A DNA stretch of 64,000 nt, taken from the NCBI RefSeq assembly GCF_030848395.1, contig NZ_JAVDBT010000007.1:124001-188000 (forward strand), read 5' to 3'. How positions within the stretch are numbered: the stretch's first letter is position 1; each line of letters starts with the position of its first letter. The translations under genes were made by a program, and so were the position numbers. Under the pieces are notes generated by a model. It was not told where the DNA came from. It was given only the letters and a program-made list of their open reading frames with translations, and did no database searches. Source of the stretch: Pseudogemmobacter lacusdianii (GTDB lineage: Bacteria > Pseudomonadota > Alphaproteobacteria > Rhodobacterales > Rhodobacteraceae). This document shows positions 54,333-64,000 of this stretch, one piece after another.

Positions 54333-55901
54333 ATGCACGACGGCGACAGCAGCCTTGAACCCAAACGCGTCCGCGGAGGCCGCACTCAGCGGCGCGAGGC
54401 CCGCAGCGGCGGTCCGGGCGGGGTGAAGCGCCCCTATATCATCCGCAATATCCCGACCTATGACATCCTCTCGGAGGAAAGCCTTGAGAAGATCGAGGCC
54501 ACCGCCGAGCGTCTTCTGGCCGAGATCGGCATCGAGTTGCGCGATGACGCCGTGGCGATGGAGCTGTACCGCAAGGCTGGCGCCAAGGTCCGCGATATCT
54601 CGGAGGGCATCTGGCGGGTGACCTTTGAGCCCGGCATGGTGCGCGAGATCCTGAAGACCGCCCCGGCGGAGTTTACCCAGCATGCCCGCAACCCCGCCAA
54701 TAACGTGCAGATCGGCGGCAAGAATGTGGTGCTGGCGCCCTCTTACGGCAGCCCCTTCGTGATGGATCTGGATAAGGGCCGCCGCTACGGCTCGATCCAG
54801 GATTTCCGCAATTTCATCAAGCTCGGCCAAACCTCGCCTTGGTTGCACCATTCCGGCGGCACCGTTTGCGAGCCGACCGATATCCCGGTGAACAAGCGCC
54901 ACCTCGATATGGTCTATAGCCACATGCGCTATTCCGACCGCGCCTTCCTTGGCTCGATCACCGCGCCCGAGCGGGCCGAGGACAGCATCGAGATGTGCCG
55001 CGTGCTCTTTGGTGCCGAGTTCGTCGACCAAAACTGCGTCATCATGGGCAATTTCAACACCACCTCGCCGATGGTGCTGGATGGGGTGACGGCGTCGGGC
55101 ATCCGCGCCTATGCCGCCGCCAACCAAGGCTCGATCCACCTGCCCTTCCTGCTGGGCGGGGCCGTCGCACCGCTGACCATGGCAGGCATGGTGGCGCAGG
55201 GTCTGGCGGAAAGCATGTCATCCTGCGCCTTGGCCCAGCTCGTGCGCCCCGGTGCGCCGGTGGTGCTGGCAGCCTTCTTCTCCTCGATGAGCCTCAAATC
55301 CGGCTCGCCCACCTTCGGCACGCCGGAACCGGCCTTGGCCTCGCTGGTCATGGGCCAGCTGGCGCGCCGCTTGAAGCTGCCCCTGCGCTGCGCGGGCAAT
55401 TTCAGCACCTCGAAACTGCCCGATGGGCAGGCGATGCAGCAAAGCATGATGTCGATGATGTCGGCGATCCAAGGCGGGGCGAACTACATCCTGCACTCAG
55501 CTGGCTTCCTCGATGGTCTGCTGTCGATGTCCTATGAAAAGATGGTCATGGACATGGATATGTGCGGTGCCTTGCACGCCTATCTCGACGGGATCGAGGT
55601 CAATGAGGACACGCTCGCCTTTGAAGCTTTGAACGAGCTTGGGCCGGGGCAACACCTCTTCAGCACCCAGCACACCTTGCGCCATTACGAGACCGCCTAT
55701 TGGGACTCGGCTCTGGACGACAACCAGCCTTGGGAGACTTGGGACGAGCAAGGCGGCATCGATTATGCCGCCCGCGCCAATACCCGCTGGAAGAAATTGT
55801 TGGCGGAATATCAAGCGCCCGCGATCGACCAAGGCACCGATGAGGCTCTGCTCGACTTCATCGCCCGCCGCAAAGCCGCCGTGCAGGATATGTGGTATTG
55901 A
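54333..55901 (+). CDS. MttB-family (trimethylamine methyltransferase-like) protein, non-pyrrolysine
   Basis: A 522-residue protein of the MttB superfamily, recognised by the fold-wide pattern (LLAEIGIELRDDAVAMELYRKAGAKV, PSYGSPFVMDLDKGRRYGSIQDFRNFIKLGQTSPWLHHSGG, GTPEPALASLVMGQLARRLKLPLRCAGNFSTSKLPDGQAMQQSM). The frame has no internal TAG, so it lacks the pyrrolysine of archaeal MttB; such members include glycine betaine and other quaternary amine demethylases that methylate a corrinoid protein. No corrinoid protein or reductive activator is adjacent. It has a basic, unstructured N-terminus of about 30 residues. Substrate unknown. Confidence 0.88.
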   Translation: MHDGDSSLEPKRVRGGRTQRREARSGGPGGVKRPYIIRNIPTYDILSEESLEKIEATAERLLAEIGIELRDDAVAMELYRKAGAKVRDISEGIWRVTFEPGMVREILKTAPAEFTQHARNPANNVQIGGKNVVLAPSYGSPFVMDLDKGRRYGSIQDFRNFIKLGQTSPWLHHSGGTVCEPTDIPVNKRHLDMVYSHMRYSDRAFLGSITAPERAEDSIEMCRVLFGAEFVDQNCVIMGNFNTTSPMVLDGVTASGIRAYAAANQGSIHLPFLLGGAVAPLTMAGMVAQGLAESMSSCALAQLVRPGAPVVLAAFFSSMSLKSGSPTFGTPEPALASLVMGQLARRLKLPLRCAGNFSTSKLPDGQAMQQSMMSMMSAIQGGANYILHSAGFLDGLLSMSYEKMVMDMDMCGALHAYLDGIEVNEDTLAFEALNELGPGQHLFSTQHTLRHYETAYWDSALDDNQPWETWDEQGGIDYAARANTRWKKLLAEYQAPAIDQGTDEALLDFIARRKAAVQDMWY

Positions 55902-55923
55902 TCAGCGTCTTAGCGTGATGAGG

Positions 55924-55956
55924 CAAAACCCGGGCCATCGGTCCGGGTTTTGTCTT
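55924..55956. terminator. Bidirectional terminator
   Basis: A perfect 10-bp stem (55924-55933, CAAAACCCGG, with 55943-55952), 9-nt loop, followed by TCTT, with an A-rich left side acting as a T-run on the other strand. It lies between the convergent MttB-like and D-aminopeptidase genes. Confidence 0.82.
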
Positions 55957-55968
55957 TTGAGCCGGGCC

Positions 55969-57525
55969 TTAGACCTTGCGGTAAGGCACCCCGCGCGCAA
56001 GCCAACAGCCAAGCTGCGCGCCGGTGATCTGGCCTGCCGCATCCCGCTGCACAACAAAGGTCCAATCGCCGGGGGGCGGCGCATCCATCGAGCGCCGGGT
56101 GGCCAAGATCCAAACGTCTTTGCCCGCCGGCGCCATACGTTCCATCCGGCCACGGCCCAACATGCCTTCGAACCGCGCATAGACGCCGCCATCGCGGGCC
56201 TCGATCACCATCTCGGCCTCCAACTCATCCGAGGCATAGCGGCCCGCAATCTCCGCCCCATTGGCGGCGTTCAGCACCGGCAGCGGGGTAAGCTTCGGCG
56301 CGACATTCTCTTTCTCGCGCACCATCGCCAAATCAGCGCCCTGACGCTCAAGCGTCAAACCGGCGGCGGCAAGTTTGCCTTCGGCGTTCAGCGTCAGCGT
56401 CTCTGGCCCGGTGGCATAGCGCATCGTAACACTGGTGCGCGCAGGCTCTAACCGGACCAGCAAACCATTGTCGGCCAGCCACTGCCCTTCCCAACTCTCG
56501 GCGACCGGTGCGGGTTTTACAGGAGTGACGCCCAGCGCCGCCTCCAAAAGCCCCTTCGCCGCGCCAAAGGCATCCGCCTCATGGTTGAACATCACCACCA
56601 CCGACAGCCGCGCATCTGCGGCGTAAAGCCGGTGCGCGCGGAAGCCGCGCAGCGCCCCGCCGTGGCCCGTAACAGCCATTCCGCCCATCAGATGATGCGC
56701 AAGGCCATAACCATAAGCGGCGGGCTTACCATCGGCAAAATGCGGCGGCTCGGAGATCTGGCGGTAAAGGTGAGAGGCATCATCGCGCCCCGCATCAATC
56801 CAAGCCTCATAGGCCAGCATATCCTCGACCGAGGCCGAAATCCCCGCATCGCCGACCCAATAGATCGCATTCTCAGCCGGGAAGTAACCGGCGGCGTCAT
56901 TGCCCTCATAGCCCACCACCCCATCCTCGGGGTATCGGGTGTCCGAGGTCAGCACCGCCGATTTCATCCCGGCCGGGCCCCAGATATGCTTGGCGTAAAG
57001 ATGCTCCAAAGTCTCGCCGGTCGCGGCCTCGATCATCTCCGAGACGATGCGGTAGTTGCAGTTGCAATAAGAATAAGACGTACCGGGCGGAAAATGCCCG
57101 GTCTTCATCCGCGCGATCAGCGGCAAAGCATCGTCGCGGCGGAACTCTTGCTCGGCCAAACCGCCTTGCAGCACGGTCAGCGCCCAATAGTCCCGCACAC
57201 CCGACTGGTTGTCACAAAGCTGGCGCGTGCTGGGCAGCGGGCCGGTGAATTGAGGCAGGAAAGCCGCGACTTTGCCGTCCAGCTGCGCAGGATCCCCAAC
57301 CGAGGCCAACAGCACTTGGCAGGTGAATTGCTTCGAGATCGAGCAGATCGGCAGCCGCGTCTGCGGCGTCATCGCCTGCCCATCCTCAAGGCTGGCATAG
57401 CCCCAAGCGCGGCTTGCGATGACCTTGCCATCCTTGACCACCCCTGCCACGCCACCGGGACCGGCATAAAGCTTGGGCAAAGCGTCCAAAGCGGCGGTCA
57501 GGGCGGCGAGGTTCAGATCAATCAT
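55969..57525 (-). CDS. dap: D-aminopeptidase (penicillin-recognising, S12 family)
   Basis: A 518-residue serine hydrolase closely matching the Ochrobactrum-type D-aminopeptidase, which frees N-terminal D-amino acids from D-peptides and D-amino acid amides. The SxxK motif is S62-I-S-K65, the YxN motif lies at Y152-C-N154, and H287 sits in TGHGGALRGF, the place of the HxG motif. The first 330 residues form the penicillin-binding fold, and two C-terminal beta-barrel domains follow, as in the known enzyme. No signal peptide, so probably cytoplasmic. I chose the ATG at 57525 behind GGAGAC. Last gene of the minus-strand operon. Confidence 0.9.
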   Translation of the reverse strand: MIDLNLAALTAALDALPKLYAGPGGVAGVVKDGKVIASRAWGYASLEDGQAMTPQTRLPICSISKQFTCQVLLASVGDPAQLDGKVAAFLPQFTGPLPSTRQLCDNQSGVRDYWALTVLQGGLAEQEFRRDDALPLIARMKTGHFPPGTSYSYCNCNYRIVSEMIEAATGETLEHLYAKHIWGPAGMKSAVLTSDTRYPEDGVVGYEGNDAAGYFPAENAIYWVGDAGISASVEDMLAYEAWIDAGRDDASHLYRQISEPPHFADGKPAAYGYGLAHHLMGGMAVTGHGGALRGFRAHRLYAADARLSVVVMFNHEADAFGAAKGLLEAALGVTPVKPAPVAESWEGQWLADNGLLVRLEPARTSVTMRYATGPETLTLNAEGKLAAAGLTLERQGADLAMVREKENVAPKLTPLPVLNAANGAEIAGRYASDELEAEMVIEARDGGVYARFEGMLGRGRMERMAPAGKDVWILATRRSMDAPPPGDWTFVVQRDAAGQITGAQLGCWLARGVPYRKV

Positions 57526-57629
57526 CAAAGTCTCCAGACGGGAGGCGAAAAAGCGTCCATGATCAAAGATTTGTCGTGGATGCAGGTTGAAATGCAAGGG
57601 GGAAGTCACGGCACTTCAGCCTGTTGGAT

Positions 57630-59416
<1,787 letters not shown>

Positions 59417-59420
<4 letters not shown>

Positions 59421-60376
59421 TCGAAGACAGCGCGCGGGAAGTAGAAGCTGACCACCCAATTCGGCATATCAACGATCTCGGAGATCCGCAGATCGCCGCA
59501 GGTCGAACAGAGCATATAGGCCTCGACCGCCGAGATGCCGCGCGTGGCGCAAAGATGGTCGACCATGCCCGAAACCGCATCGCGCGCCCCGCTCATCAGG
59601 TCTGGGCCGATGCCGGTGGTGACCTCATAGCCCTTGGCATCAAGATGCCGGGTCACCGGGCCGGGTGTGGTGAAGCGCGGCATCTTAAGATTTGCGCCCT
59701 TCACCAGATCCAAGGTCAGCACCACGTCCATCGGGCTTTCGATGGCGGTGCCGCAGACCTCACCATCGCCTTGGGCAGCATGGGTGTCGCCCACGCTGAA
59801 AAGCGCGCCACCCACCTCAACCGGCAGGTAAAGCACTGTGCCAGCAGCCAGATCCCGGATGTCGAGATTGCCCCCCACCCGGCGCGGCGGCACCACCGAA
59901 TGATGCCCCGCCTCGGCCGGAGCGCAGCCAATCGTTCCGGCAAAGGGTTTCAGCGGAATCCGCGCTTGGGAGGACCAAAGCGCGGGCTCCAGCGTCGCGG
60001 GATCGAAATCCCAGACGATCAGCGCCGGGTCCTTGAACTGATCGGACAACAAACCAAAGCCGGGAATATTCGCCGTCCAGCCCCAGCCGCGCCCGTTCTG
60101 CGCCTGCGGGGTGAAGCTTTCGATGGTGACCTTCAGCGCATCCCCCGGCTCGGCCCCATCGATGAAGATGGGCCCCGAGACCGGATTGATCCGGGCGAAA
60201 TCCAGCGCCGTCACATCCGCGAGCTTGGACGACGGGCCAAGTTGGCCCGCCGAGGAATCATGGCAGTGAAACAGGATCGTCGATCCCGGCTCCACCCATT
60301 CGGCTGGGGTCAAAGCATTGTCCCAGCCGAAGTGATGTTGCGCGCCGTGAATGGTGTAATTGCAGGCTTTGCACAT
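59417..60376 (-). CDS. Acetamidase/formamidase family hydrolase
   Basis: A 319-residue protein of the FmdA_AmdA family, which hydrolyses formamide, acetamide or other short amides. Typical segments are GPIFIDGAEPGDALKVTIESF, NLDIRDLAAGTVLYLPVEVGGALFSVGDTHAAQGDGEVCGTAIE and VEAYMLCSTCGDLRISEIVD. It lies between the substrate-binding protein and the ATPase of one transporter operon, so the amide probably comes in through that transporter. Which amide is unknown. Confidence 0.92.
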
Positions 60377-60380
60377 GAGC

Positions 60381-61991
60381 TTACTCGGTCACATAGACAT
60401 AATCGTAGTTGATCGGGATCGACACCGGATCGACATACAGCGCATCATCGCCGCCCATGCGGGGCGATTTCATCGTGTAGCGTTGCTCGTTGAAGACCGG
60501 AGCCCAAGGCGCGTCCTCCATGATCTTCACATAGATCTCGGACCACATCGCAAGGCGGGCGGGGTCATTGGGGTCTTTGAAGCTGTCGGCTTTGATCGCT
60601 TCTGCATCCAAGGCCTCATTGCAGTATTTCGACCAGTTCCAGCCGCCTTCGGCCGCACCAGCGCAGCCCAAGATCGGGCCGTAGAAGTTGGACGGATCGG
60701 GGAAGTCCGCGATCCAGCCCATGCCGCCCGACCAGATCATCGGCGCGGTGCCAGCGCCACCTGCCTCAATCACATTGGCCTGCGCCAAGTTTTGCAGGCT
60801 CGCCGTGATGCCAATCGCCGCCAGATCCTGTTGGATCGCTTGGGCGATCCGCGGGTTGGGGTCGGTGTTCATCACATAAAGCTCGGTCTCAAAACCATCG
60901 GCGTAGCCGGCTTCGGCCAGAAGCGCTTTTGCGCCTTCGGGATCATAGGCATAGCCTTTATAATCCGCCGCATAGCCCGGCATCGAAGGCGGCAGCGGCT
61001 GGTTTGCCGGCACGGCGCGGCCATTGATGATCTGAACAATCCGGTCTTTGTTCAGCGCCATATTTACGGCTTTGCGCACCTCGACCTTGTCGAAGGGCGC
61101 TTGGGTGACGTTCATCGTGATATAGCCGGTGTGGAGCTGACCGCCTTCGACCACCCGCGCGGCTTGATCGGGATCGCCCATCACCTCGACGAATTTGGCA
61201 GGCGGAATACCGTCGCCGGGCACATCCACCTCACCGTTTTGCAGGCGAAGGAGGGCCACAACTGGCTCTTGGCCAACCTCAACCGTGATGCTGTCGAGAT
61301 AAGGCACCCCCGGCGTCCAGAAGTCGGGGTTCTTTTGGAAGACGAGCCGCTGACCGATGGTCCATTCGGCCAAAGAATAGGCCCCCGTGCCAACCGGGTT
61401 CTTGCCGAAATCAGCGCCATGCTCTTCAACCGCCTCTTTCGCCACGACGTAAGAGAAGTTGAGCGCCATGACATGCAGGAAGGTGGCATCGGGGCGCGAA
61501 AGGGTGATCTCAACCGTCAAGGGATCGATCACTTTCACACCGGACAGCCCCTCAGGCCCCGCCGCCTCAAACCCAGCGATCGAGCCGAAGAAGCCCGCGC
61601 CCGGCGATTGCGTCTCGGGGTTCACCACGCGGTCGAGCGAGTATTTCACATCCTCGGCCGTCATCTCACGCCCGTTGTGGAATTTCACACCAGCACGCAG
61701 CTTGAACGTATAAACCAGCCCATCCTCGGACAAAGTATAGCTTTCGGCCAGACCTGGGCGCAGCGTCGTGGTGCCGGGGACGTAATCCATCAGCCCATCA
61801 AACAGCGATTTGATCATCGACCAGTTCTGCCAGTCATATCCAATCGCCGGGTCCAGCGTCGCCACATCATCCTTATAGGTGATGATAATATCCCCGCCCG
61901 CTTTGGCATTCGGGTCCGGCGTATAGTCTTGTGCAAGGGTTGGGGTGGCAAGGCAGAGCGCCAGAGCAGTGGAGGCAAGCCAATGTTTCAT
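60381..61991 (-). CDS. Peptide-type ABC transporter substrate-binding protein
   Basis: A 536-residue periplasmic protein of family 5 with the signal peptide MKHWLASTALALCLATPTLA. The core has GDIIITYKDDVATLDPAIGYDWQNWSMIKSLFDGLMDY and VYTFKLRAGVKFHNGREMTAEDVKYSLDRVVNP, the family 5 signature. It should deliver a peptide or amide-like ligand to the neighbouring permeases. Located 4 nt before the amidase gene in the same operon. Confidence 0.92.
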   Translation of the reverse strand: MKHWLASTALALCLATPTLAQDYTPDPNAKAGGDIIITYKDDVATLDPAIGYDWQNWSMIKSLFDGLMDYVPGTTTLRPGLAESYTLSEDGLVYTFKLRAGVKFHNGREMTAEDVKYSLDRVVNPETQSPGAGFFGSIAGFEAAGPEGLSGVKVIDPLTVEITLSRPDATFLHVMALNFSYVVAKEAVEEHGADFGKNPVGTGAYSLAEWTIGQRLVFQKNPDFWTPGVPYLDSITVEVGQEPVVALLRLQNGEVDVPGDGIPPAKFVEVMGDPDQAARVVEGGQLHTGYITMNVTQAPFDKVEVRKAVNMALNKDRIVQIINGRAVPANQPLPPSMPGYAADYKGYAYDPEGAKALLAEAGYADGFETELYVMNTDPNPRIAQAIQQDLAAIGITASLQNLAQANVIEAGGAGTAPMIWSGGMGWIADFPDPSNFYGPILGCAGAAEGGWNWSKYCNEALDAEAIKADSFKDPNDPARLAMWSEIYVKIMEDAPWAPVFNEQRYTMKSPRMGGDDALYVDPVSIPINYDYVYVTE

Positions 61992-62019
61992 TTTATCTCT
62001 CCCGTTGGTTTTTTTATGT

Positions 62020-62940
62020 TCAGCGAAGACGAATGCGGGGGTCGATCAGCGGGGCGACCAGATCGGCAAGCAAGTTGCCGAGCACGATGAAAGCAGCGGA
62101 GACGAGGGTGACGCCCATGATGATCGGGATGTCGACACGCTGGATCGCCTGCCAAGCCAGCTGACCAATGCCGGGCCAGCCAAAGACCGATTCCACCACG
62201 ACAATGCCGCCCATGAAGATGCCGATATCGATGCCAATCATCGCAATGATCGGCAGCACGGCATTTGGCAAAGCATGGCGCAGGATCACCCGCGCGCGGC
62301 CCAAACCCTTGGCGCGGGCGGTGCGAATGTAATCGGCGCGCAATACCTCGATCATCGAAGAGCGCATCATCCGGCTGTACCAGCCCGAGCCGAGGATGCC
62401 CAAAGTGACGGCGGGAAGGACCAGATGCGCGGCGGTGCCGTAGCCGCCAATCGGGAACCAGCCAAGCTTCACCGCGAAGACGTAAAGAAGCAGCAGCCCG
62501 ACCACGAATTGCGGGGCCGAGACGGCGACGAAGCTGCCGACCATCAGCCCTTGGTCCAGCGCCTTGCCCTTCCAAAGCGCGGCCACCACGCCAAGCGTCA
62601 GGCCAATCGCCAGCTCAGCCCCGATCCCGGCCAGCATCAAAAGAAGCGAGGCGGGAAGCCGCGACCAGATCAGCTCGGCCACATCGGTCTTTTGCAGATA
62701 GCTGCGGCCCAGATCGCCTTGCAAAAGGTTCGCGAGGTAGCGGCCGTATTGCACGATGAAAGACTGATCGAGGCCGAGCTGCTGGCGGATATTCTCAACC
62801 GTTGCCGCAGTGGCGGCGCGGCCCGCGATCTGGCGCACCGGATCGGCGGGCAGGACGAAAAGCAGCACGAAGGTGATGAAGCTGACGCCCAGCAGGATCA
62901 GCGCAGATTGGACCAAGCGGCGCAGAATATAAGAGGCCAT
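62020..62940 (-). CDS. Peptide-type ABC transporter permease (DppB-like)
   Basis: A 306-residue inner-membrane permease with a typical DppB start (SYILRRLVQSALILLGVSFITFVLLFVLPADP) and coupling loop YIRTARAKGLGRARVILRHALPNAVLPIIA. I chose the ATG at 62940, which overlaps the stop of the other permease by one base (TGATG); a much longer open frame upstream is not family-like. Confidence 0.94.
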   Translation of the reverse strand: MASYILRRLVQSALILLGVSFITFVLLFVLPADPVRQIAGRAATAATVENIRQQLGLDQSFIVQYGRYLANLLQGDLGRSYLQKTDVAELIWSRLPASLLLMLAGIGAELAIGLTLGVVAALWKGKALDQGLMVGSFVAVSAPQFVVGLLLLYVFAVKLGWFPIGGYGTAAHLVLPAVTLGILGSGWYSRMMRSSMIEVLRADYIRTARAKGLGRARVILRHALPNAVLPIIAMIGIDIGIFMGGIVVVESVFGWPGIGQLAWQAIQRVDIPIIMGVTLVSAAFIVLGNLLADLVAPLIDPRIRLR

Positions 62941-63821
62941 CAGCTGCGCCCTCTTTGCGTTGGGTCCAGCACTTCGCGCAAAGCGTCTCCAACCAGATTG
63001 AAGGCAAGGGCCAGAAGCACGATGGCGGCACCGGGGATGAAGACCAGCCAAGGGGCGGCTTGGAAATAAGTTTGGTTCTCGAAGATGATATTGCCCCAGC
63101 TTGGGGTGGGGGGCTGCACGCCAACGCCAAGGAAGGAGAGCGTCGCCTCCAAAAGCACGGTGGTTGAGATGCCCAGCGTGCCCCAGACGATCACCGTCGG
63201 CACCAGATGCGGCAGGATATGTTTGAAGAGGATCCGTCCGGTGCTCGCGCCCAAAACCCGCTCGGCGGCGATGAACTCGCGCTCGGCAAGCGCCGTGGTC
63301 TCGGTGTAGATCACCCGCGCGGTCTGCACCCAATTGACCAAAGCGATCACCATCACCACGATCCAAAGCGAGGGCGAGAAGATCGCCGCAAGGCAGATCG
63401 CCAGCAAAAGTGCGGGAAAGGCCATCATCAGATCGGTCAGCCGCATCAAGGCGCTGCCGATCCAGCCGCGGAAAAAGCCCGCGGTAACGCCGACCAAAGT
63501 GCCAATCGCCAAAGCGATACCATTGGCCAGAACGCCAATCACCAGCGAGGTTTGCGCGCCGTAAAGCATCCGGCTGAGAAGATCGCGGCCCAGAAGATCG
63601 GTGCCCATCAGATAGGTCGCATTGGGCGGCAGGGGTGCGCCCTCCAGCGTCAGCCCGTCAAAATGCTGTTCTTGCGGCGCATAGGGCGCGATCAGCGGCG
63701 CGAAGACCGCGCCAAGCACCACCAAGGCAATGATCGCCAGCCCTAGCACCGCGAGCTTGCGGCGCATCAACCGGCGCAGGGTCGTGTTCGGGGGCGCGGG
63801 AAGGACGGTCAGATCACTCAT
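62940..63821 (-). CDS. Peptide-type ABC transporter permease (DppC-like)
   Basis: A 293-residue inner-membrane permease. It opens with RRLMRRKLAVLGLAIIALVVLGAVFAPLIAPYAP and carries LMGTDLLGRDLLSRMLYGAQTSLVIGV and the coupling loop FIAAERVLGASTGRILFKHILPHLVPTVIV. The ATG at 63821 lies inside the end of the ANTAR gene, so translation is coupled to it. Confidence 0.94.
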   Translation of the reverse strand: MSDLTVLPAPPNTTLRRLMRRKLAVLGLAIIALVVLGAVFAPLIAPYAPQEQHFDGLTLEGAPLPPNATYLMGTDLLGRDLLSRMLYGAQTSLVIGVLANGIALAIGTLVGVTAGFFRGWIGSALMRLTDLMMAFPALLLAICLAAIFSPSLWIVVMVIALVNWVQTARVIYTETTALAEREFIAAERVLGASTGRILFKHILPHLVPTVIVWGTLGISTTVLLEATLSFLGVGVQPPTPSWGNIIFENQTYFQAAPWLVFIPGAAIVLLALAFNLVGDALREVLDPTQRGRS

Positions 63822-63999
63822 CACGGCCCCCTTCGGCGCGCGGGGGTCGTTGCGCTGCCACCACCCGCTCGGCCGCGGCCTCAAAGCTGATCCGCCAAGC
63901 CATCGCCATGGCGCGCAGCTGGGCATAGGCCTCATCCTCGGACTTCCCAAGCCCGATCAACATTCCCACCGCCCGCACCACGGTTTGCCTCTGGTCGAG
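63814..63999 (-). CDS. ANTAR-domain regulator (partial, C-terminal)
   Basis: The last 61 residues of a protein cut by the right edge. The sequence (RQTVVRAVGMLIGLGKSEDEAYAQLRAMAMAWRISFEAAAERVVAAQR) matches the three-helix ANTAR fold: an opening helix with RAVGMLIG, SEDEAYAQLRAMA and the closing helix. ANTAR proteins such as AmiR and NasT bind paired hairpins in nascent mRNA and prevent termination. Its end overlaps the first permease gene, so it is part of the amide/peptide operon. Whether a receiver or GAF domain precedes it cannot be seen. It is too short for the usual frame search. Confidence 0.8.
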   Translation of the reverse strand, partial: LDQRQTVVRAVGMLIGLGKSEDEAYAQLRAMAMAWRISFEAAAERVVAAQRPPRAEGGRDE

Positions 64000-64000
64000 C

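Noticed and set aside
54333-55901. Pyrrolysine (in-frame TAG) in the MttB-like gene
   Set aside because: The frame is open over the whole family length, with no internal TAG.
60360-62090. A 576-codon plus-strand frame
   Set aside because: Antisense to the second binding-protein gene; no family features.

Overview
The window looks like a chromosomal segment of an alphaproteobacterium, most likely family Rhodobacteraceae. It has high GC, tightly packed genes with many ATGA start/stop overlaps, a petP/petR-type regulator pair, a periplasmic cytochrome c', PstC/PstA with the long N-terminal extensions typical of alphaproteobacteria, and short intergenic GC-rich hairpin elements. Genus cannot be fixed from this alone. 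I see no tRNA, rRNA, insertion sequence, prophage, integron or CRISPR array.

Layout. 1-4972: start of a class III alcohol dehydrogenase, a small I78-type lipoprotein, cytochrome c', and an rnr-mltB-like pair. 5126-8046: dapD, a small conserved gene, dapE and a GNAT acetyltransferase (lysine/diaminopimelate synthesis). 8126-14040: a LOG-family protein, then a catabolic-looking block: class III aminotransferase and IclR regulator, divergent from an aldehyde dehydrogenase and a UPF0261 protein. 14027-18174: a homoprotocatechuate meta-cleavage operon (hpaE, hpaD, one FAH-fold gene, hpaH), missing several pathway steps. 18253-24778: pyrF, a ROK kinase, cutC, two unknown genes overlapping tail to tail, and clpB behind a plausible heat-shock promoter. 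24825-27123: a secreted caspase-like protease and a secreted partner of unknown function. 27373-29030: Ohr/OsmC and a class II deacetylase-like hydrolase. 29197-34671: pstSCAB-phoU behind phased Pho boxes.

34739-40894: nfeD/qmcA-like pair, pxpABC (5-oxoprolinase), DUF4170, a divergent Kdo transferase and lpxK. 40901-46137: dxs, ispA, xseB, a deacetylase-like hydrolase, and petR/petP. 46293-47967: ilvE and an XRE-cupin regulator. 48049-53332: a complete peptide-type ABC transporter. 53333-55901: LysR regulator divergent from a non-pyrrolysine MttB-family methyltransferase. 55969-64000 (minus strand): an ANTAR protein (cut by the window edge), two permeases, a binding protein, an acetamidase/formamidase, a fused double ATPase and a D-aminopeptidase, which together look like one uptake-and-hydrolysis operon for amides or D-peptides.

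Most of the window is core or ordinary accessory metabolism. The least explained parts are the caspase-like operon, the ANTAR/amidase/D-aminopeptidase operon, the aldehyde dehydrogenase/UPF0261 block, and the MttB-like gene beside a peptide transporter. No clearly new system can be proven from sequence alone. Protein positions were counted by eye, and functions rest on motif recognition without database searches.
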